Part shown: piece after piece, positions 1-8,551 of the stretch
How positions within the stretch are numbered: the stretch's first letter is position 1
Layout: the number at the start of each line of letters is the position of its first letter
Assembly: GCA_017987975.1 (NCBI GenBank)
Contig: JAGNSQ010000021.1
Location: 3,548 to 36,158 of the forward strand
Direction of reading: 5' to 3'
Length of the DNA stretch: 32,611 nt
Origin: Saprospiraceae bacterium
GTDB lineage: Bacteria; Bacteroidota; Bacteroidia; Chitinophagales; Saprospiraceae
Program-made: the position numbers and the translations under genes
The notes under the pieces: model-generated
Databases searched by the model: none
What the model was told of the DNA's origin: nothing
The model's input: only the letters and a program-made list of their open reading frames with translations

Positions 1-72
1 TAGGGGTTAGGGTCTTGGGACTAGGGGCTAGGATTTAGAAACTAATCCCTAGCCCCTATAACCTATCCCCTA
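1..72. repeat. Nested inverted repeat built from four copies of an 11-mer TAGGGGNTAGG
   Basis: Four copies of an 11-base unit are visible: TAGGGGTTAGG at 1-11, TAGGGGCTAGG at 22-32, its exact reverse complement CCTAGCCCCTA at 48-58, and CCTATCCCCTA at 62-72. The inner pair (22-32 with 48-58) matches perfectly, and the outer pair (1-11 with 62-72) matches with one mismatch. Together they could fold as a two-tier hairpin with an apical loop near 33-47. The unit begins at the window edge, so the element may extend to the left. It could be a dispersed intergenic palindrome of the REP type. No other copy was noticed in this window. Confidence 0.6.
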
Positions 73-84
73 TTACAAAACCAA

Positions 85-148
85 ACATCCCTTACCGGTG
101 TGAGCCAATAAGGGATGTGTCATTCACAAGTTGGCCGGCGAACCGGCC
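85..148. terminator. Two hairpins downstream of ftsK, possible terminator region
   Basis: Two perfect inverted repeats lie just past the ftsK stop codon, read on the minus strand. GGCCGG (133-138) pairs with CCGGCC (143-148) around a 4-base loop that reads TTCG on the minus strand. ACATCCCTTA (85-94) pairs with TAAGGGATGT (109-118) around a 14-base loop. Neither has a clean run of U behind it on the minus strand, although the second is followed by a T-rich stretch. The position suggests transcript-end or mRNA-protecting structures; intrinsic termination is uncertain. Confidence 0.35.
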
Positions 149-170
149 CCCTCTGTTGGTTAATGGGGTA

Positions 171-2729
171 TTAAAAACGGTTTTTAAGGTTGCGTAAGAT
201 ATTGTCCAGTTCCTCCAGGCCATAGACCAGGACTTCTCTGGGTTTGCTGCCTTGTGCCGGGCCTACCAGACCGACTTTTTCCATTTGGTCCATGATTCTA
301 CCGGCGCGGTTGTAGCCGAGCTGGAGTTTCCTTTGGATCATAGAGGTAGAGCCATGTTGGTTGCCAATGATGACACGGGCAGCTTCTTCGAACATATCAT
401 CGAGTTCATCCATGGTGATCATGCCACTTCCGGCATCTTCATCGGTTTTGACTTCAGGAAGGAAAAATGGTTCCGGAAAGCCGGGTTGATCTGATATAAA
501 CTTGATGACGTCTTCTACTTCAGGGGTGTCTACAAAGGCACACTGCAATCGGACAACGCTGCTACCAATGCTGAGCAGCATGTCGCCTCTACCTATCAAT
601 TGTTCTGCCCCGCCTGCATCGAGGATGGTGCGGGAGTCTACTTTGGAGGTCACTTTAAAAGCGAGCCTTGCGGGGAAGTTGGCCTTGATGATACCGGTAA
701 TGATGTTGACAGAAGGACGCTGTGTGGCAATGATGAGGTGGATGCCGATGGCACGGGCCAACTGGGCCAGACGAGCAATTGGCATTTCTACTTCTTTGCC
801 AGCGGTCATGATCAAGTCTGCAAACTCATCAATTACCAATACGATGTAGGGTAAAAATTTGTGTCCTTCTAAAGGATTCAATCGTCTGCCTACAAATTTT
901 TCGTTGTATTCCTGGATGTTTCTGGCTCTGGCTGCTTTTAAAAGATCATAACGTTGATCCATCTCAATACATAAGCTGTTGAGGGTATAGATCACCTTTG
1001 ATGTCTCTGTCAATATAGGCTCCTCTTCATTAGGGAGGAAGCTGAGGAAGTGCTGCTCCAAGCTTGCGTAAGGGAACAATTCCACTTTTTTAGGATCTAC
1101 CAAAACCAATTTTACCTGTGATGGGTGTTTTTTGTACAGCAGAGACATCAACACCGTGTTAATACCAACAGATTTACCTTGACCCGTAGCACCCGCTATC
1201 AGCAAGTGAGGCATTTTGGCGAGGTCGGCTACAAAAACTTCATTGCTGATGGTCTTACCCAGAGCGATGGGCAGGGCCATTTTGGCATTCTGAAATTTTT
1301 CTGAAGCCAGCACTTCTTTAAGGCCTACTACCTGTTTGTTTTTATTTGGCACTTCTATACCAATGGTACCTTTGCCGGGAATCGGTGCTATGATACGGAT
1401 GCCCAGGGCCGACAATGATAAGGCTATGTCGTCTTCCAGGTTTTTGATTTTGCTGATTTTAACGCCCGGTGCCGGAATGATCTCATACAGAGTTACAGTA
1501 GGACCTATCGTTGCACGGATTTTGATAATTTCTATCTTGTAGTCGAGGAGGGTTTTGATGATCTGGTCTTTGTTGGCTTCCAACTCAGCACGATCAATTT
1601 CCATGTTTTCTTCCTCATAATTTTGCAATAAGGGAAGTCCCGGATATTTATAATTGCGAAGGTCGAGTGTTGGATCATAGGGCTCTGAACTCAGCACATC
1701 GTCCATGGTCTTTTCTCTGATCACATCATTCAAAGCCGGAGCCTGTGCTGCATTGATGCCATCGCTGAGATTTTCAATGATAAAGTCGTCATCCATATCA
1801 TCAGCCACTTCTTCGCCTTGGAAACCGGTAGGCTCTTCACCTTCATCATCGAGGGGTACTTCATTTACCGCCGGCAAATCCATCTCAAGCACAGGTGGCA
1901 CATAGGCAGCCTTTGCTTTTGGGGCAGCCACAGGGAGCTCAAAATCCAGTTGTGAACCCGGAGCTTCCTGTGTACCTACCTCGTCGGTTTTTGGCATGGC
2001 ATCTTCCATGCTGTCGGATTTGGATTTTTTCTTTGTCTTTTCTTTTACAATTACTTCCGGATCAGGGTATTCGGTTCTGTACGCTTGAATCCAGGTATCG
2101 AATTTTTCTGCCAGGCCATTGAATCGGGCAGGCATAGGTAGGCCACTAAGGGCAAAAGAATATTGATCTAAGTTGATATTGAATCGCCATACCACAAAGG
2201 TAAAAGCAGAAGCAAATAATAACAGGAATAAGCCTACACTACCAACAAAATTGGTCAGCCACATACAAAGGCTTTCACCAAAGGCACCACCCCATGTAAA
2301 GGCTGAGCTGCGGAAAGTAAATTCCAGCACCAGAGAAAAGAAGGCCATGGCTGCAATCAGGTTTCTGGAAAGTATCAGTAATGGCTTAATAGGATTTCTT
2401 TTGATGAGGTCTACCCCTAATCTCAACAACAATATAACAACTACCATAGAAGGAAGTCCAAAGCCGTAATAAAAGAAGGCATTGGAAATATAAGCTCCCA
2501 AACGGCCCAGCCAATTTTCAACGGTTAAGTCTTTTTGAAAAAAGGAAGACCAGGTAAAGTGTAATACCTTGTCTTGGTCAAACTTCCATGTATAGAGGTA
2601 TGAAACAAAAGCGATGGCCAAGTAAATGGCGGCCAGCAAGCTGACGATGCCAAACACCTTTCTCCATCTTTCGTCAGTCCAGGTGCTGTTCTGCTGCGAG
2701 GATTTGGTTTTCTCCTTTTTCGCACTCAT
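171..2729 (-). CDS. ftsK: DNA translocase FtsK/SpoIIIE
   Basis: This is an 852-residue septal DNA translocase that pumps chromosomal DNA through the closing division septum and promotes dimer resolution. The N-terminus has about four membrane segments (near residues 27-46, 85-107, 118-138 and 157-181). A variable acidic linker (about 225-350) follows. The motor carries Walker A GATGQGKS (513-520) and a Walker B strand ending in VIDEFADL (about 632-639). The C-terminal 70 residues look like the winged-helix gamma domain that reads KOPS-type sites (QRKLQLGYNRAGRIMDQME). Length and domain order are normal for the family. The ATG at 2729 is followed directly by a charged cytoplasmic tail, and a -7 box lies at 2852-2859. 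No lolA gene is seen beside it. Confidence 0.97.
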   Translation of the reverse strand: MSAKKEKTKSSQQNSTWTDERWRKVFGIVSLLAAIYLAIAFVSYLYTWKFDQDKVLHFTWSSFFQKDLTVENWLGRLGAYISNAFFYYGFGLPSMVVVILLLRLGVDLIKRNPIKPLLILSRNLIAAMAFFSLVLEFTFRSSAFTWGGAFGESLCMWLTNFVGSVGLFLLLFASAFTFVVWRFNINLDQYSFALSGLPMPARFNGLAEKFDTWIQAYRTEYPDPEVIVKEKTKKKSKSDSMEDAMPKTDEVGTQEAPGSQLDFELPVAAPKAKAAYVPPVLEMDLPAVNEVPLDDEGEEPTGFQGEEVADDMDDDFIIENLSDGINAAQAPALNDVIREKTMDDVLSSEPYDPTLDLRNYKYPGLPLLQNYEEENMEIDRAELEANKDQIIKTLLDYKIEIIKIRATIGPTVTLYEIIPAPGVKISKIKNLEDDIALSLSALGIRIIAPIPGKGTIGIEVPNKNKQVVGLKEVLASEKFQNAKMALPIALGKTISNEVFVADLAKMPHLLIAGATGQGKSVGINTVLMSLLYKKHPSQVKLVLVDPKKVELFPYASLEQHFLSFLPNEEEPILTETSKVIYTLNSLCIEMDQRYDLLKAARARNIQEYNEKFVGRRLNPLEGHKFLPYIVLVIDEFADLIMTAGKEVEMPIARLAQLARAIGIHLIIATQRPSVNIITGIIKANFPARLAFKVTSKVDSRTILDAGGAEQLIGRGDMLLSIGSSVVRLQCAFVDTPEVEDVIKFISDQPGFPEPFFLPEVKTDEDAGSGMITMDELDDMFEEAARVIIGNQHGSTSMIQRKLQLGYNRAGRIMDQMEKVGLVGPAQGSKPREVLVYGLEELDNILRNLKNRF

Positions 2730-3031
2730 GTATTAATCGGTTTTTTGAAATATAAGATGCCTTTTCAGAAACAGGCAATGAGTTCCCTGGGAAAGGAATG
2801 GCATCTGATCACTCAGCTACCCTACTCATTGGTCTTGCTTCCAAGTTTAGGCAAAAATAGAGAGAAATAACATATTACGAAATTTTTTAATATGTTTTTA
2901 TCTCATTTAGATTAAATTAAATTAATACATTGTGTAATCTGTTGAAAACCAGACCGCCAGGTATATCTAGTCAGGATAAAAAAAAACAGGTGAAATAATA
3001 TGAGTAGCTGAAAAAAAATAGAATGGACCGC
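2730..3031. other. 302-base intergenic region with ftsK leader and interleaved inverted repeats
   Basis: No gene is visible here. The ftsK-proximal half holds a -7 box at 2852-2859 (minus strand) and a possible leader of about 115 bases. Within the leader are two perfect inverted repeats whose arms interleave: AGATGCC (2755-2761) with GGCATCT (2800-2806), and CAATGAGT (2776-2783) with ACTCATTG (2824-2831). A small local hairpin (TTCC/GGAA, 2783-2793) sits between them. Interleaved arms allow either a pseudoknot or two mutually exclusive hairpins. The other half (about 2870-3031) is AT-rich and shows nothing recognisable. Confidence 0.4.
2852..2859 (-). promoter_or_regulatory. -7 promoter box of ftsK
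   Basis: The minus strand reads TATTTTTG, an exact match to the Bacteroidota -7 consensus TAnnTTTG. No convincing -33 TTG is seen at the usual spacing. If it is used, the ftsK mRNA would have a leader of about 115 bases, longer than for the other genes here. Confidence 0.4.
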
Positions 3032-3583
3032 TTATTTTCTGATTCGTTTCAAAACGGCTCTTTGATAAACCTGATTATTAAATGAACGTACTGCAGGTAT
3101 GGTGTCACCATTTATAATGGTGTCACCTGACAAACTTATTTCTTTTTGATTGTGCATATATACCTCAAATGTCATCAGGTCTTTTTCAATGATGTAGTGC
3201 GTTTGAATCACATTCTCCATTACGCTAAAGGTAGAAACCAGGCGATCGTGAAGAACGAAGGCATCAATGAGGATGCCATTCTTTTCATCAATTTGATAAT
3301 GTCCTTTGGCTGTATTAAACTTTTTGAGCTCATAAGCCCTAACGTCTTGTTTATCCCCGCTGCCATAAACCAGTTGCCAGTCGTAAGAACCATCAGGTCT
3401 TATTTGATGCCAACATTGCATAGGAACAGTCATTACCTTACCCGTAGTGTTGTAGATGTCGAGATCGCCCTGCCAGCCGCCTAGCCAATCATCGGGGAAA
3501 ACCGGCAAAAAGGGCTTAGCACTTTTGGAAGTTTTACACGCACTCAATAAGAGGAGCAGGGCGAAAAGAACAAATTTATTCAT
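3032..3583 (-). CDS. Putative lipoprotein, function unknown
   Basis: The start is placed at the ATG at 3583, because it gives a clean lipoprotein signal (MNKFVLFALLLLLSAC, lipobox LSAC, Cys16). The frame is open upstream, but that extension would put charged residues before the signal. The product is 183 residues, mostly predicted beta strand, with Trp and Gly near the mature N-terminus (DDWLGGWQGDL), reminiscent of small lipocalin-like Bacteroidota lipoproteins. I do not recognise a named family. The residues after the Cys (KTSKS) are not acidic, so the surface-export signal of Bacteroidota lipoproteins is not evident. The start overlaps the stop of the upstream sugar porter gene by 8 bases, so the two are very probably co-transcribed and translationally coupled. 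Confidence 0.75.
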   Translation of the reverse strand: MNKFVLFALLLLLSACKTSKSAKPFLPVFPDDWLGGWQGDLDIYNTTGKVMTVPMQCWHQIRPDGSYDWQLVYGSGDKQDVRAYELKKFNTAKGHYQIDEKNGILIDAFVLHDRLVSTFSVMENVIQTHYIIEKDLMTFEVYMHNQKEISLSGDTIINGDTIPAVRSFNNQVYQRAVLKRIRK

Positions 3584-4898
3584 GGAGGAGCTCTTTTTCG
3601 ATTTGCTCCAATGACTTATTTTTGGTTTCATACATAATAAAGACAGCCCAAACCAATTGTATAATCATCATAACCCCGAAAAATAAAAAGATAGGTCCGC
3701 CTTGAAATTTATTGAGCACGTAGGGCATGATGAGGGTAATGATGGATGCCCCTACCCAGTGCACAGCGGTGCCAAATGACTGCCCCTGCCCTCTTGATTG
3801 ATTGGGAAAAATTTCGGAGATATACACCCAAATTACAGCACCCTGACCTATGGCGTGGGCTGCTATAAATAGAAAAACAAACCATTGAACTCCCCCAAAA
3901 GAATTGGCGTAAAAAGCATTGGAAACTAAAAAAAGTGAAACGATGTAGCCAATTGAACCAATGATCATCAGAGTACGTCTGCCCAACTTATCGATAAGGG
4001 CCACACCTGCCATGGTAAAAATGAGATTGGCAACCCCGATTCCAATGGAAGCCATTAGCGATCCGGAAGCATCCATACCCGTTTCTTCAAATACCCGTGG
4101 CGCGTAGTATATAATAAAGTTGATGCCGGATGCCTGATTGAAAAAGGAAACCAAAAACGCCAACATAAGGGGCCTTGCATACCTTTTTACAAAGATGTTT
4201 TCACCTGCTTTGTCCGCATCGTTTTCTTTCAAGTCGGCTACCAGGGCATCTGCGTCACCAGCGGGATCCAGCTGTTTAAAAATAAACTTAGCTCCTTCAA
4301 AATCTTTTTTGTAAACAGCCAACCACCTTGGGCTTTCAGGAATGCCAACGATAAATATAAGGTACAGAGCTGCGGGTATGGCTTCCAGCCCGACCATCCA
4401 GCGCCAGGCAACATTGGCGTCAAAAGTTTTATTGACTACCCAATTGGAAAAAAAGGCAACCAGGATTCCGAGTACGATCAAAAACTGATACAAGGCTACC
4501 AACCTTCCTCTGTGCTTGGTAGGCGCAATTTCTGAAATGTAGGTAGGAGCTGCCACAGAAGATGCACCAACCCCTAAGCCACCAATAAATCTAAAAATGG
4601 CAAAAGAAAACGGGCCCCATGCCAAGCCGGAACCAAGGGCTGAAATCAGGTACAAAACTCCAATGGCTATGAGGCTCTTTTTTCTTCCGTACTTGTCCAA
4701 AGGCAGGCCACCAAACATGGCTCCTAAAACCGTGCCCCAGAGGGCAGAAGACATGATAAAGATGCCGTGAAAAAGGTCAGATAAGCCCCACAATTGCTGG
4801 ATGGGTTTATCTGCGCCTGAGATGACAGCTGTGTCAAAACCAAAGAGCAAGCCTGAGACGGCAGCAACAAAAGAAAGATAAATGATCCGTTGGTTCAT
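3576..4898 (-). CDS. Sugar porter (MFS superfamily) sugar:proton symporter
   Basis: This 440-residue protein with about 12 membrane segments belongs to the sugar porter family, which brings monosaccharides such as xylose, glucose, arabinose or galactose across the inner membrane, usually with protons. Family signatures are all present: GLLFGFDTAVISG at the N-terminus, the loop motif DKYGRKK (68-74), PTYISEIAPTKHRGRL (about 118-133), PESPRWL (187-193), the sugar-binding helix QASGINFIIYYAP (255-267), DKLGRRT, and YISEIFP late in the protein. The substrate cannot be named from sequence. A -7 box lies at 4915-4922, giving a very short leader. The downstream lipoprotein gene overlaps it. No sugar kinase or isomerase is adjacent. 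Confidence 0.93.
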   Translation of the reverse strand: MNQRIIYLSFVAAVSGLLFGFDTAVISGADKPIQQLWGLSDLFHGIFIMSSALWGTVLGAMFGGLPLDKYGRKKSLIAIGVLYLISALGSGLAWGPFSFAIFRFIGGLGVGASSVAAPTYISEIAPTKHRGRLVALYQFLIVLGILVAFFSNWVVNKTFDANVAWRWMVGLEAIPAALYLIFIVGIPESPRWLAVYKKDFEGAKFIFKQLDPAGDADALVADLKENDADKAGENIFVKRYARPLMLAFLVSFFNQASGINFIIYYAPRVFEETGMDASGSLMASIGIGVANLIFTMAGVALIDKLGRRTLMIIGSIGYIVSLFLVSNAFYANSFGGVQWFVFLFIAAHAIGQGAVIWVYISEIFPNQSRGQGQSFGTAVHWVGASIITLIMPYVLNKFQGGPIFLFFGVMMIIQLVWAVFIMYETKNKSLEQIEKELLHE

Positions 4899-4914
4899 GT
4901 TGTTGATTGATGGC

Positions 4915-4922
4915 CAAATATA
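4915..4922 (-). promoter_or_regulatory. -7 promoter box of the sugar porter gene
   Basis: The minus strand reads TATATTTG, an exact TAnnTTTG match about 17 bases before the ATG. No clear -33 element is seen. The remainder of the divergent intergenic space up to 5124 is AT-rich without recognisable operators. Confidence 0.45.
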
Positions 4923-5124
4923 ATTGGGCTATTTAATATTTTTACATATTCTAGAAAAATATTTTGTGAAATCAGGTTATTCGTCAACAAATTAACCGTA
5001 AAAAGGTGTTCAATAAAATTTTATTTGCAAATTTTCGAAATCAAATAATTTAAACTTTTCGCTGGGTCAGGCAACCTTTTTAAGCTTTATGACAGATATA
5101 ATAGTTCACTCAATACAATCAAAC

Positions 5125-6618
5125 ATGAAATTTTTTAATCTGGTGTTTTTAATGCTATCAACTTTCAGCTTAAGCGGCCAGCTTTACACCGGAGATATTA
5201 ATCTCTCAACCCAGCAAGAAATCGATAATTTTGAAATCAATTGTCAGTGCGATTCTGTACAAGGCAATCTGTACATAGCCTCAGTCAACATTACCAATCT
5301 CAACGGCTTATCTGGTCTAAAATATGTAAGTGGAAATGTTACTTTTCAGCCAAATGTTAATTTGAGCCTGGATTTACCCCAACTGCAATATGCTGGTGGT
5401 GTTTTTGCGTTTTACAATACAACTACCTTAAATCTACCCAGTTTGAACAAAGTAGTCGACTTGGTCATAAACTCTTTCACATGCAGTAACATCAGCACAC
5501 CCAATTTAAAGGAAGCCAAAAATATAACATTACAAAGCACATCTATTCCTTCGATTTCTTCATTTGAAAAATTAGAACGGATAACGGGTGAATTCAGGCT
5601 TACCTGGAACTCGCTGCTCACCAATGTATCAGGTTTTGACAGCATACGATACATCAAGGGCCTGGTGCTAGAATCCAATGCCACTATTGGTACCTGTGAA
5701 TTTTGTGAAAAAGTGGATAGCTTAGAATACCTACACATCACAGGCAATCAGCTTTCTGATCTTTCTGCATTTAATGAAATTCGTGCTTTAACAGATTTAA
5801 ATCTCAGCAATTATACCTCCCTAAGTACTATCCCCGACTTTCCCAACATATCGACTTTTTCATCACTGGTCCTCAGCAATTGCCCAATGGTGAGTGACAT
5901 AGGTTTTGATTCTATTGTAGTCATGGGATACGTATACATCATTGGTAATGCCGCAATGTCATCATTTGGTGGCTTTGCTAAGTTAACAAAAATAAAATCA
6001 CTTTTTATGTCACAATGCAGTGCCTTGACATCCATTTCTGAAATGCCCATGTTGGCATCTGTGCCCAGTACTTTGTCAATTATGAACAATCCTTTGCTGG
6101 AGGACATTTCAGGCTTTGACAACCTCAAATTTTTGAATGAAGTGCAGGTAATTAATAACCCCAACCTTAATACCTGCTGTATTTTTGCAGATTTACAAAG
6201 AATCGGAAGGTTGAATTCGGGACTTGAACTGGAAAACAATGGGCCGGCCTGTTCTGATGTGGTGGAATTGATTGCTACAGATTGTGAAGATCAGGATTTC
6301 GATTTCAGGGGTCAGGGCGACAACTGTCTGACCATCTACAATCCGAATCAAATGGACACCGATCTGGATGGTATTGGCGATGTTTGCGACAATTGCCCTA
6401 CCATTGCCAATGCAGATCAGACAGATGCCAACGGGGATGGTATTGGAGATGCTTGTTCACCTGCTTTGATGGGCGCTACCATTGAGGCTCACGGTTCAGA
6501 TGTATACATCAAAGATGCCTCGCGAGGAGTGATTTTGCAAAGTGCCAATGGTTTTTGTTACCGCATCAGAGTGGATGAAGCAGGCAATATTTACAGCGTT
6601 AAGGTAACTTGCCCTTAA
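5125..6618 (+). CDS. Secreted leucine-rich / receptor-L-like protein with TSP type 3 repeats
   Basis: The ATG at 5125 is preferred to the one at 5089, because it begins a signal peptide directly (MKFFNLVFLMLSTFSLSGQ). The mature part of this 497-residue protein has about ten irregular strand repeats with leucine/isoleucine spacing (patterns such as GFDSIRYIKGLVL and GFDNLKFLNEVQVINNPNL), like receptor L-domain or BspA-type leucine-rich folds used for adhesion. At about 390-450 follow calcium-binding thrombospondin type 3 repeats (DTDLDGIGDVCDNCP, DANGDGIGDAC). The last ~47 residues form a separate module with two cysteines (GFCYRIRV and VTCP). No classical T9SS C-terminal domain is recognised. 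It is probably an outer-surface or secreted binding protein; the ligand is unknown. Its 3' end faces the GWxTD gene, 9 bases away. Confidence 0.85.
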   Translation: MKFFNLVFLMLSTFSLSGQLYTGDINLSTQQEIDNFEINCQCDSVQGNLYIASVNITNLNGLSGLKYVSGNVTFQPNVNLSLDLPQLQYAGGVFAFYNTTTLNLPSLNKVVDLVINSFTCSNISTPNLKEAKNITLQSTSIPSISSFEKLERITGEFRLTWNSLLTNVSGFDSIRYIKGLVLESNATIGTCEFCEKVDSLEYLHITGNQLSDLSAFNEIRALTDLNLSNYTSLSTIPDFPNISTFSSLVLSNCPMVSDIGFDSIVVMGYVYIIGNAAMSSFGGFAKLTKIKSLFMSQCSALTSISEMPMLASVPSTLSIMNNPLLEDISGFDNLKFLNEVQVINNPNLNTCCIFADLQRIGRLNSGLELENNGPACSDVVELIATDCEDQDFDFRGQGDNCLTIYNPNQMDTDLDGIGDVCDNCPTIANADQTDANGDGIGDACSPALMGATIEAHGSDVYIKDASRGVILQSANGFCYRIRVDEAGNIYSVKVTCP

Positions 6619-6627
6619 CATTTTATG

Positions 6628-8085
6628 CTATTGCTCTTCAAATAATTTTCTTGCCTTTCGGTTCCAGTTGGCCCCCATTTCAGTGGCGTCGATACCAGGG
6701 TTGATGGCCTCAGATTTTGAATTTTTGTACAGTTGAATTTCCCACTGTTTGTTGCTCCTTTCTCCTCTGCAAGTGGAGTGTAAGAGCTCATATTCATTAG
6801 CCAGCATGGGACTGTAAAAAATGAATCTTACATTGTTTTGGCTGGTCTTACTTACGTGATCATAATACCAAATTTCATATGGTGGAGTATTGGCTTCATC
6901 GTCGACAGACATTACCTTATTGGGTTTGCCATATTTTAAAAACACATACCCACGATCAGATTGATGCCCATTTCCGAAAGCACTGTAAAACTGGTTGTCC
7001 AGGGCTTTGACTACCTTCATATACCCCTCAAAAGCAGATTCTGGCTGAACAGGATAACGATCTTTCCAAAATTTAAAAAGGTAGTACCTGCGCACATCCA
7101 GGGTTGCCTGATTTGACAAAGTATAATTAAAGATGGCTGTTTCCTCGGTAGCTACTTGTGATGCAAGACTTTTGATGCTATAAAATAACTGAGCAGAATC
7201 CAACTTTCCAACGAAGGAGTTATTCACCTCATTATTATAATTTCTTACATTGGCCACATCTGCTGGAAAGTTTCGATTGATAAAGGGTGATGTGCCGCGG
7301 ACAATGACTTTTTTATGCTCATCGATTTGCGCAATTTCCAAATGATAATCACCTGAGACGAGCTTGTTGAGGTCAAAAAAACCGGAAAGTGGAACCACCT
7401 GATTTAGCTTCAATTTTTTATACTTAACCAAGATCTGACGAGACGAGTCTGAGGGCTCAAATCCTTCACAAACGGCAAACCTGAATATGCCCGTAGCTGT
7501 AGTGTCTACACCGGGTGAAAGGGTGGTATAATGTTCTGAATAAAAATGAAGAATCTGACTGGTTTCATTGACAATATCAAAGGCAAAGGGTTCCATATAA
7601 TAACCATTATAGACGAAGGGACCACTGTCCTTTTTTTGCACTGCTGTAATCAGGTTAACAGTTGAAAAGGAAGGTTTATTTAGTGCGAGTACCAACATTT
7701 TTTTTTCAACTCCAAAGGAATTACCTTCTGACTGTTCGTCCTGAAAATCCATTTTGAGAATAAAATTACCCGGACTTAATGCAAATCGTCGCTGGTCGAT
7801 AAGGTCTTTTTTGCCAGTAAGATCTGAAGCTATCAGCCTATATTTTTCCCAGGCTACTACAAATTGCCCGGTTGAATCCATAATGGTGATGGTCACTCCC
7901 GCTGAAGCCGTCAGTTTTTTATCTTCTGACTCTTTAAATGTGAGTCCGCCAGCAAGGATTCTGAAACCTACATCAACATAAGGCTGATTTCCTGAGTAAA
8001 AGGTAGAAGTATGAATACTTACCTGAATGGCATGTAGGTAGTGAGCACAAAAAAATAAGAAAATAGTAAAGACAACAGATCTCAT
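6628..8085 (-). CDS. GWxTD domain-containing exported protein
   Basis: This 485-residue protein starts with a signal peptide (MRSVVFTIFLFFCAHYLHA). The middle is beta-rich and resembles the repeated immunoglobulin-like segments seen in this family. From about residue 330 to the end lies the GWxTD region: a helical stretch (YYLFKFWKDRYPVQPESAFEG) followed by GYVFLKYGKPNKV and PYEIWYYDH, a pattern characteristic of Bacteroidota GWxTD proteins. The biochemical role of the family is not established. It is the last gene of a probable minus-strand cluster with a small lipoprotein (60-base gap) and a ferredoxin (49-base gap further upstream). Confidence 0.85.
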   Translation of the reverse strand: MRSVVFTIFLFFCAHYLHAIQVSIHTSTFYSGNQPYVDVGFRILAGGLTFKESEDKKLTASAGVTITIMDSTGQFVVAWEKYRLIASDLTGKKDLIDQRRFALSPGNFILKMDFQDEQSEGNSFGVEKKMLVLALNKPSFSTVNLITAVQKKDSGPFVYNGYYMEPFAFDIVNETSQILHFYSEHYTTLSPGVDTTATGIFRFAVCEGFEPSDSSRQILVKYKKLKLNQVVPLSGFFDLNKLVSGDYHLEIAQIDEHKKVIVRGTSPFINRNFPADVANVRNYNNEVNNSFVGKLDSAQLFYSIKSLASQVATEETAIFNYTLSNQATLDVRRYYLFKFWKDRYPVQPESAFEGYMKVVKALDNQFYSAFGNGHQSDRGYVFLKYGKPNKVMSVDDEANTPPYEIWYYDHVSKTSQNNVRFIFYSPMLANEYELLHSTCRGERSNKQWEIQLYKNSKSEAINPGIDATEMGANWNRKARKLFEEQ

Positions 8086-8145
8086 GATGCAATGGTTTTT
8101 TTTCTGTCATCAACAGGATAACTAAAATGAATGAGGCCCCCCAAA

Positions 8146-8502
8146 CTACTGTGCTTTGACTAGCATGAACTGCATATCAAAGTCCCCCATTTTTCCTTCC
8201 AGTTGCATGGTGTCTCGTTTAAAATCAACAATCTCCATTTTAAAGGCTTCCTGACCAGACATTGACAAAATGTTATTGGCAATTTCAAATGTCTTGCTTT
8301 CGTCTGATTGAAAGAGGTTAGAAGTGACTGATTTGTCGGGATGGAATACAAAAAACGCCTGATTCAGCATTTTGGTTTCTTTGCCATTTCTCATGGCATA
8401 GGCAAAATTCCACTTTCCCGTAAGGTCAGCAGGACTTACTTTTATTTCAGCTTTGCAAGCAAAAAGCAGAACTGCCAGTAAGGTCCATGACAGCAATTTC
8501 AT
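8146..8502 (-). CDS. Small lipocalin-like lipoprotein
   Basis: The start is set at the ATG at 8502, because it gives a lipoprotein signal (MKLLSWTLLAVLLFAC, Cys16). A longer in-frame reading from 8592 would overlap the ferredoxin gene. The product is 118 residues. Just after the lipid anchor comes DLTGKWNF, typical of the first strand of small lipocalin-like Bacteroidota proteins, followed by alternating beta strands. The residues after Cys (KAEIK) do not form an acidic surface-export signal, so a periplasmic-facing location is more likely. The ligand is unknown. It sits between the ferredoxin and GWxTD genes on the same strand with short gaps. Confidence 0.75.
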   Translation of the reverse strand: MKLLSWTLLAVLLFACKAEIKVSPADLTGKWNFAYAMRNGKETKMLNQAFFVFHPDKSVTSNLFQSDESKTFEIANNILSMSGQEAFKMEIVDFKRDTMQLEGKMGDFDMQFMLVKAQ

Positions 8503-8551
8503 AGGATTAATTTTAGGCAAAATTAATAAAAAATTGATTTGTCCGTATCTT

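Noticed and set aside
1-32. Telomere-like TTAGGG or G-quadruplex array
   Set aside because: Only one TTAGGG occurs, and the units are arranged as inverted pairs, not tandem repeats. The palindrome explanation fits better.
252-2725. Several open frames of 60-115 codons opposite or out of frame with ftsK
   Set aside because: They lie wholly inside the intact ftsK coding region, resemble no family and have no promoter or start context; they are shadows of its codon pattern.
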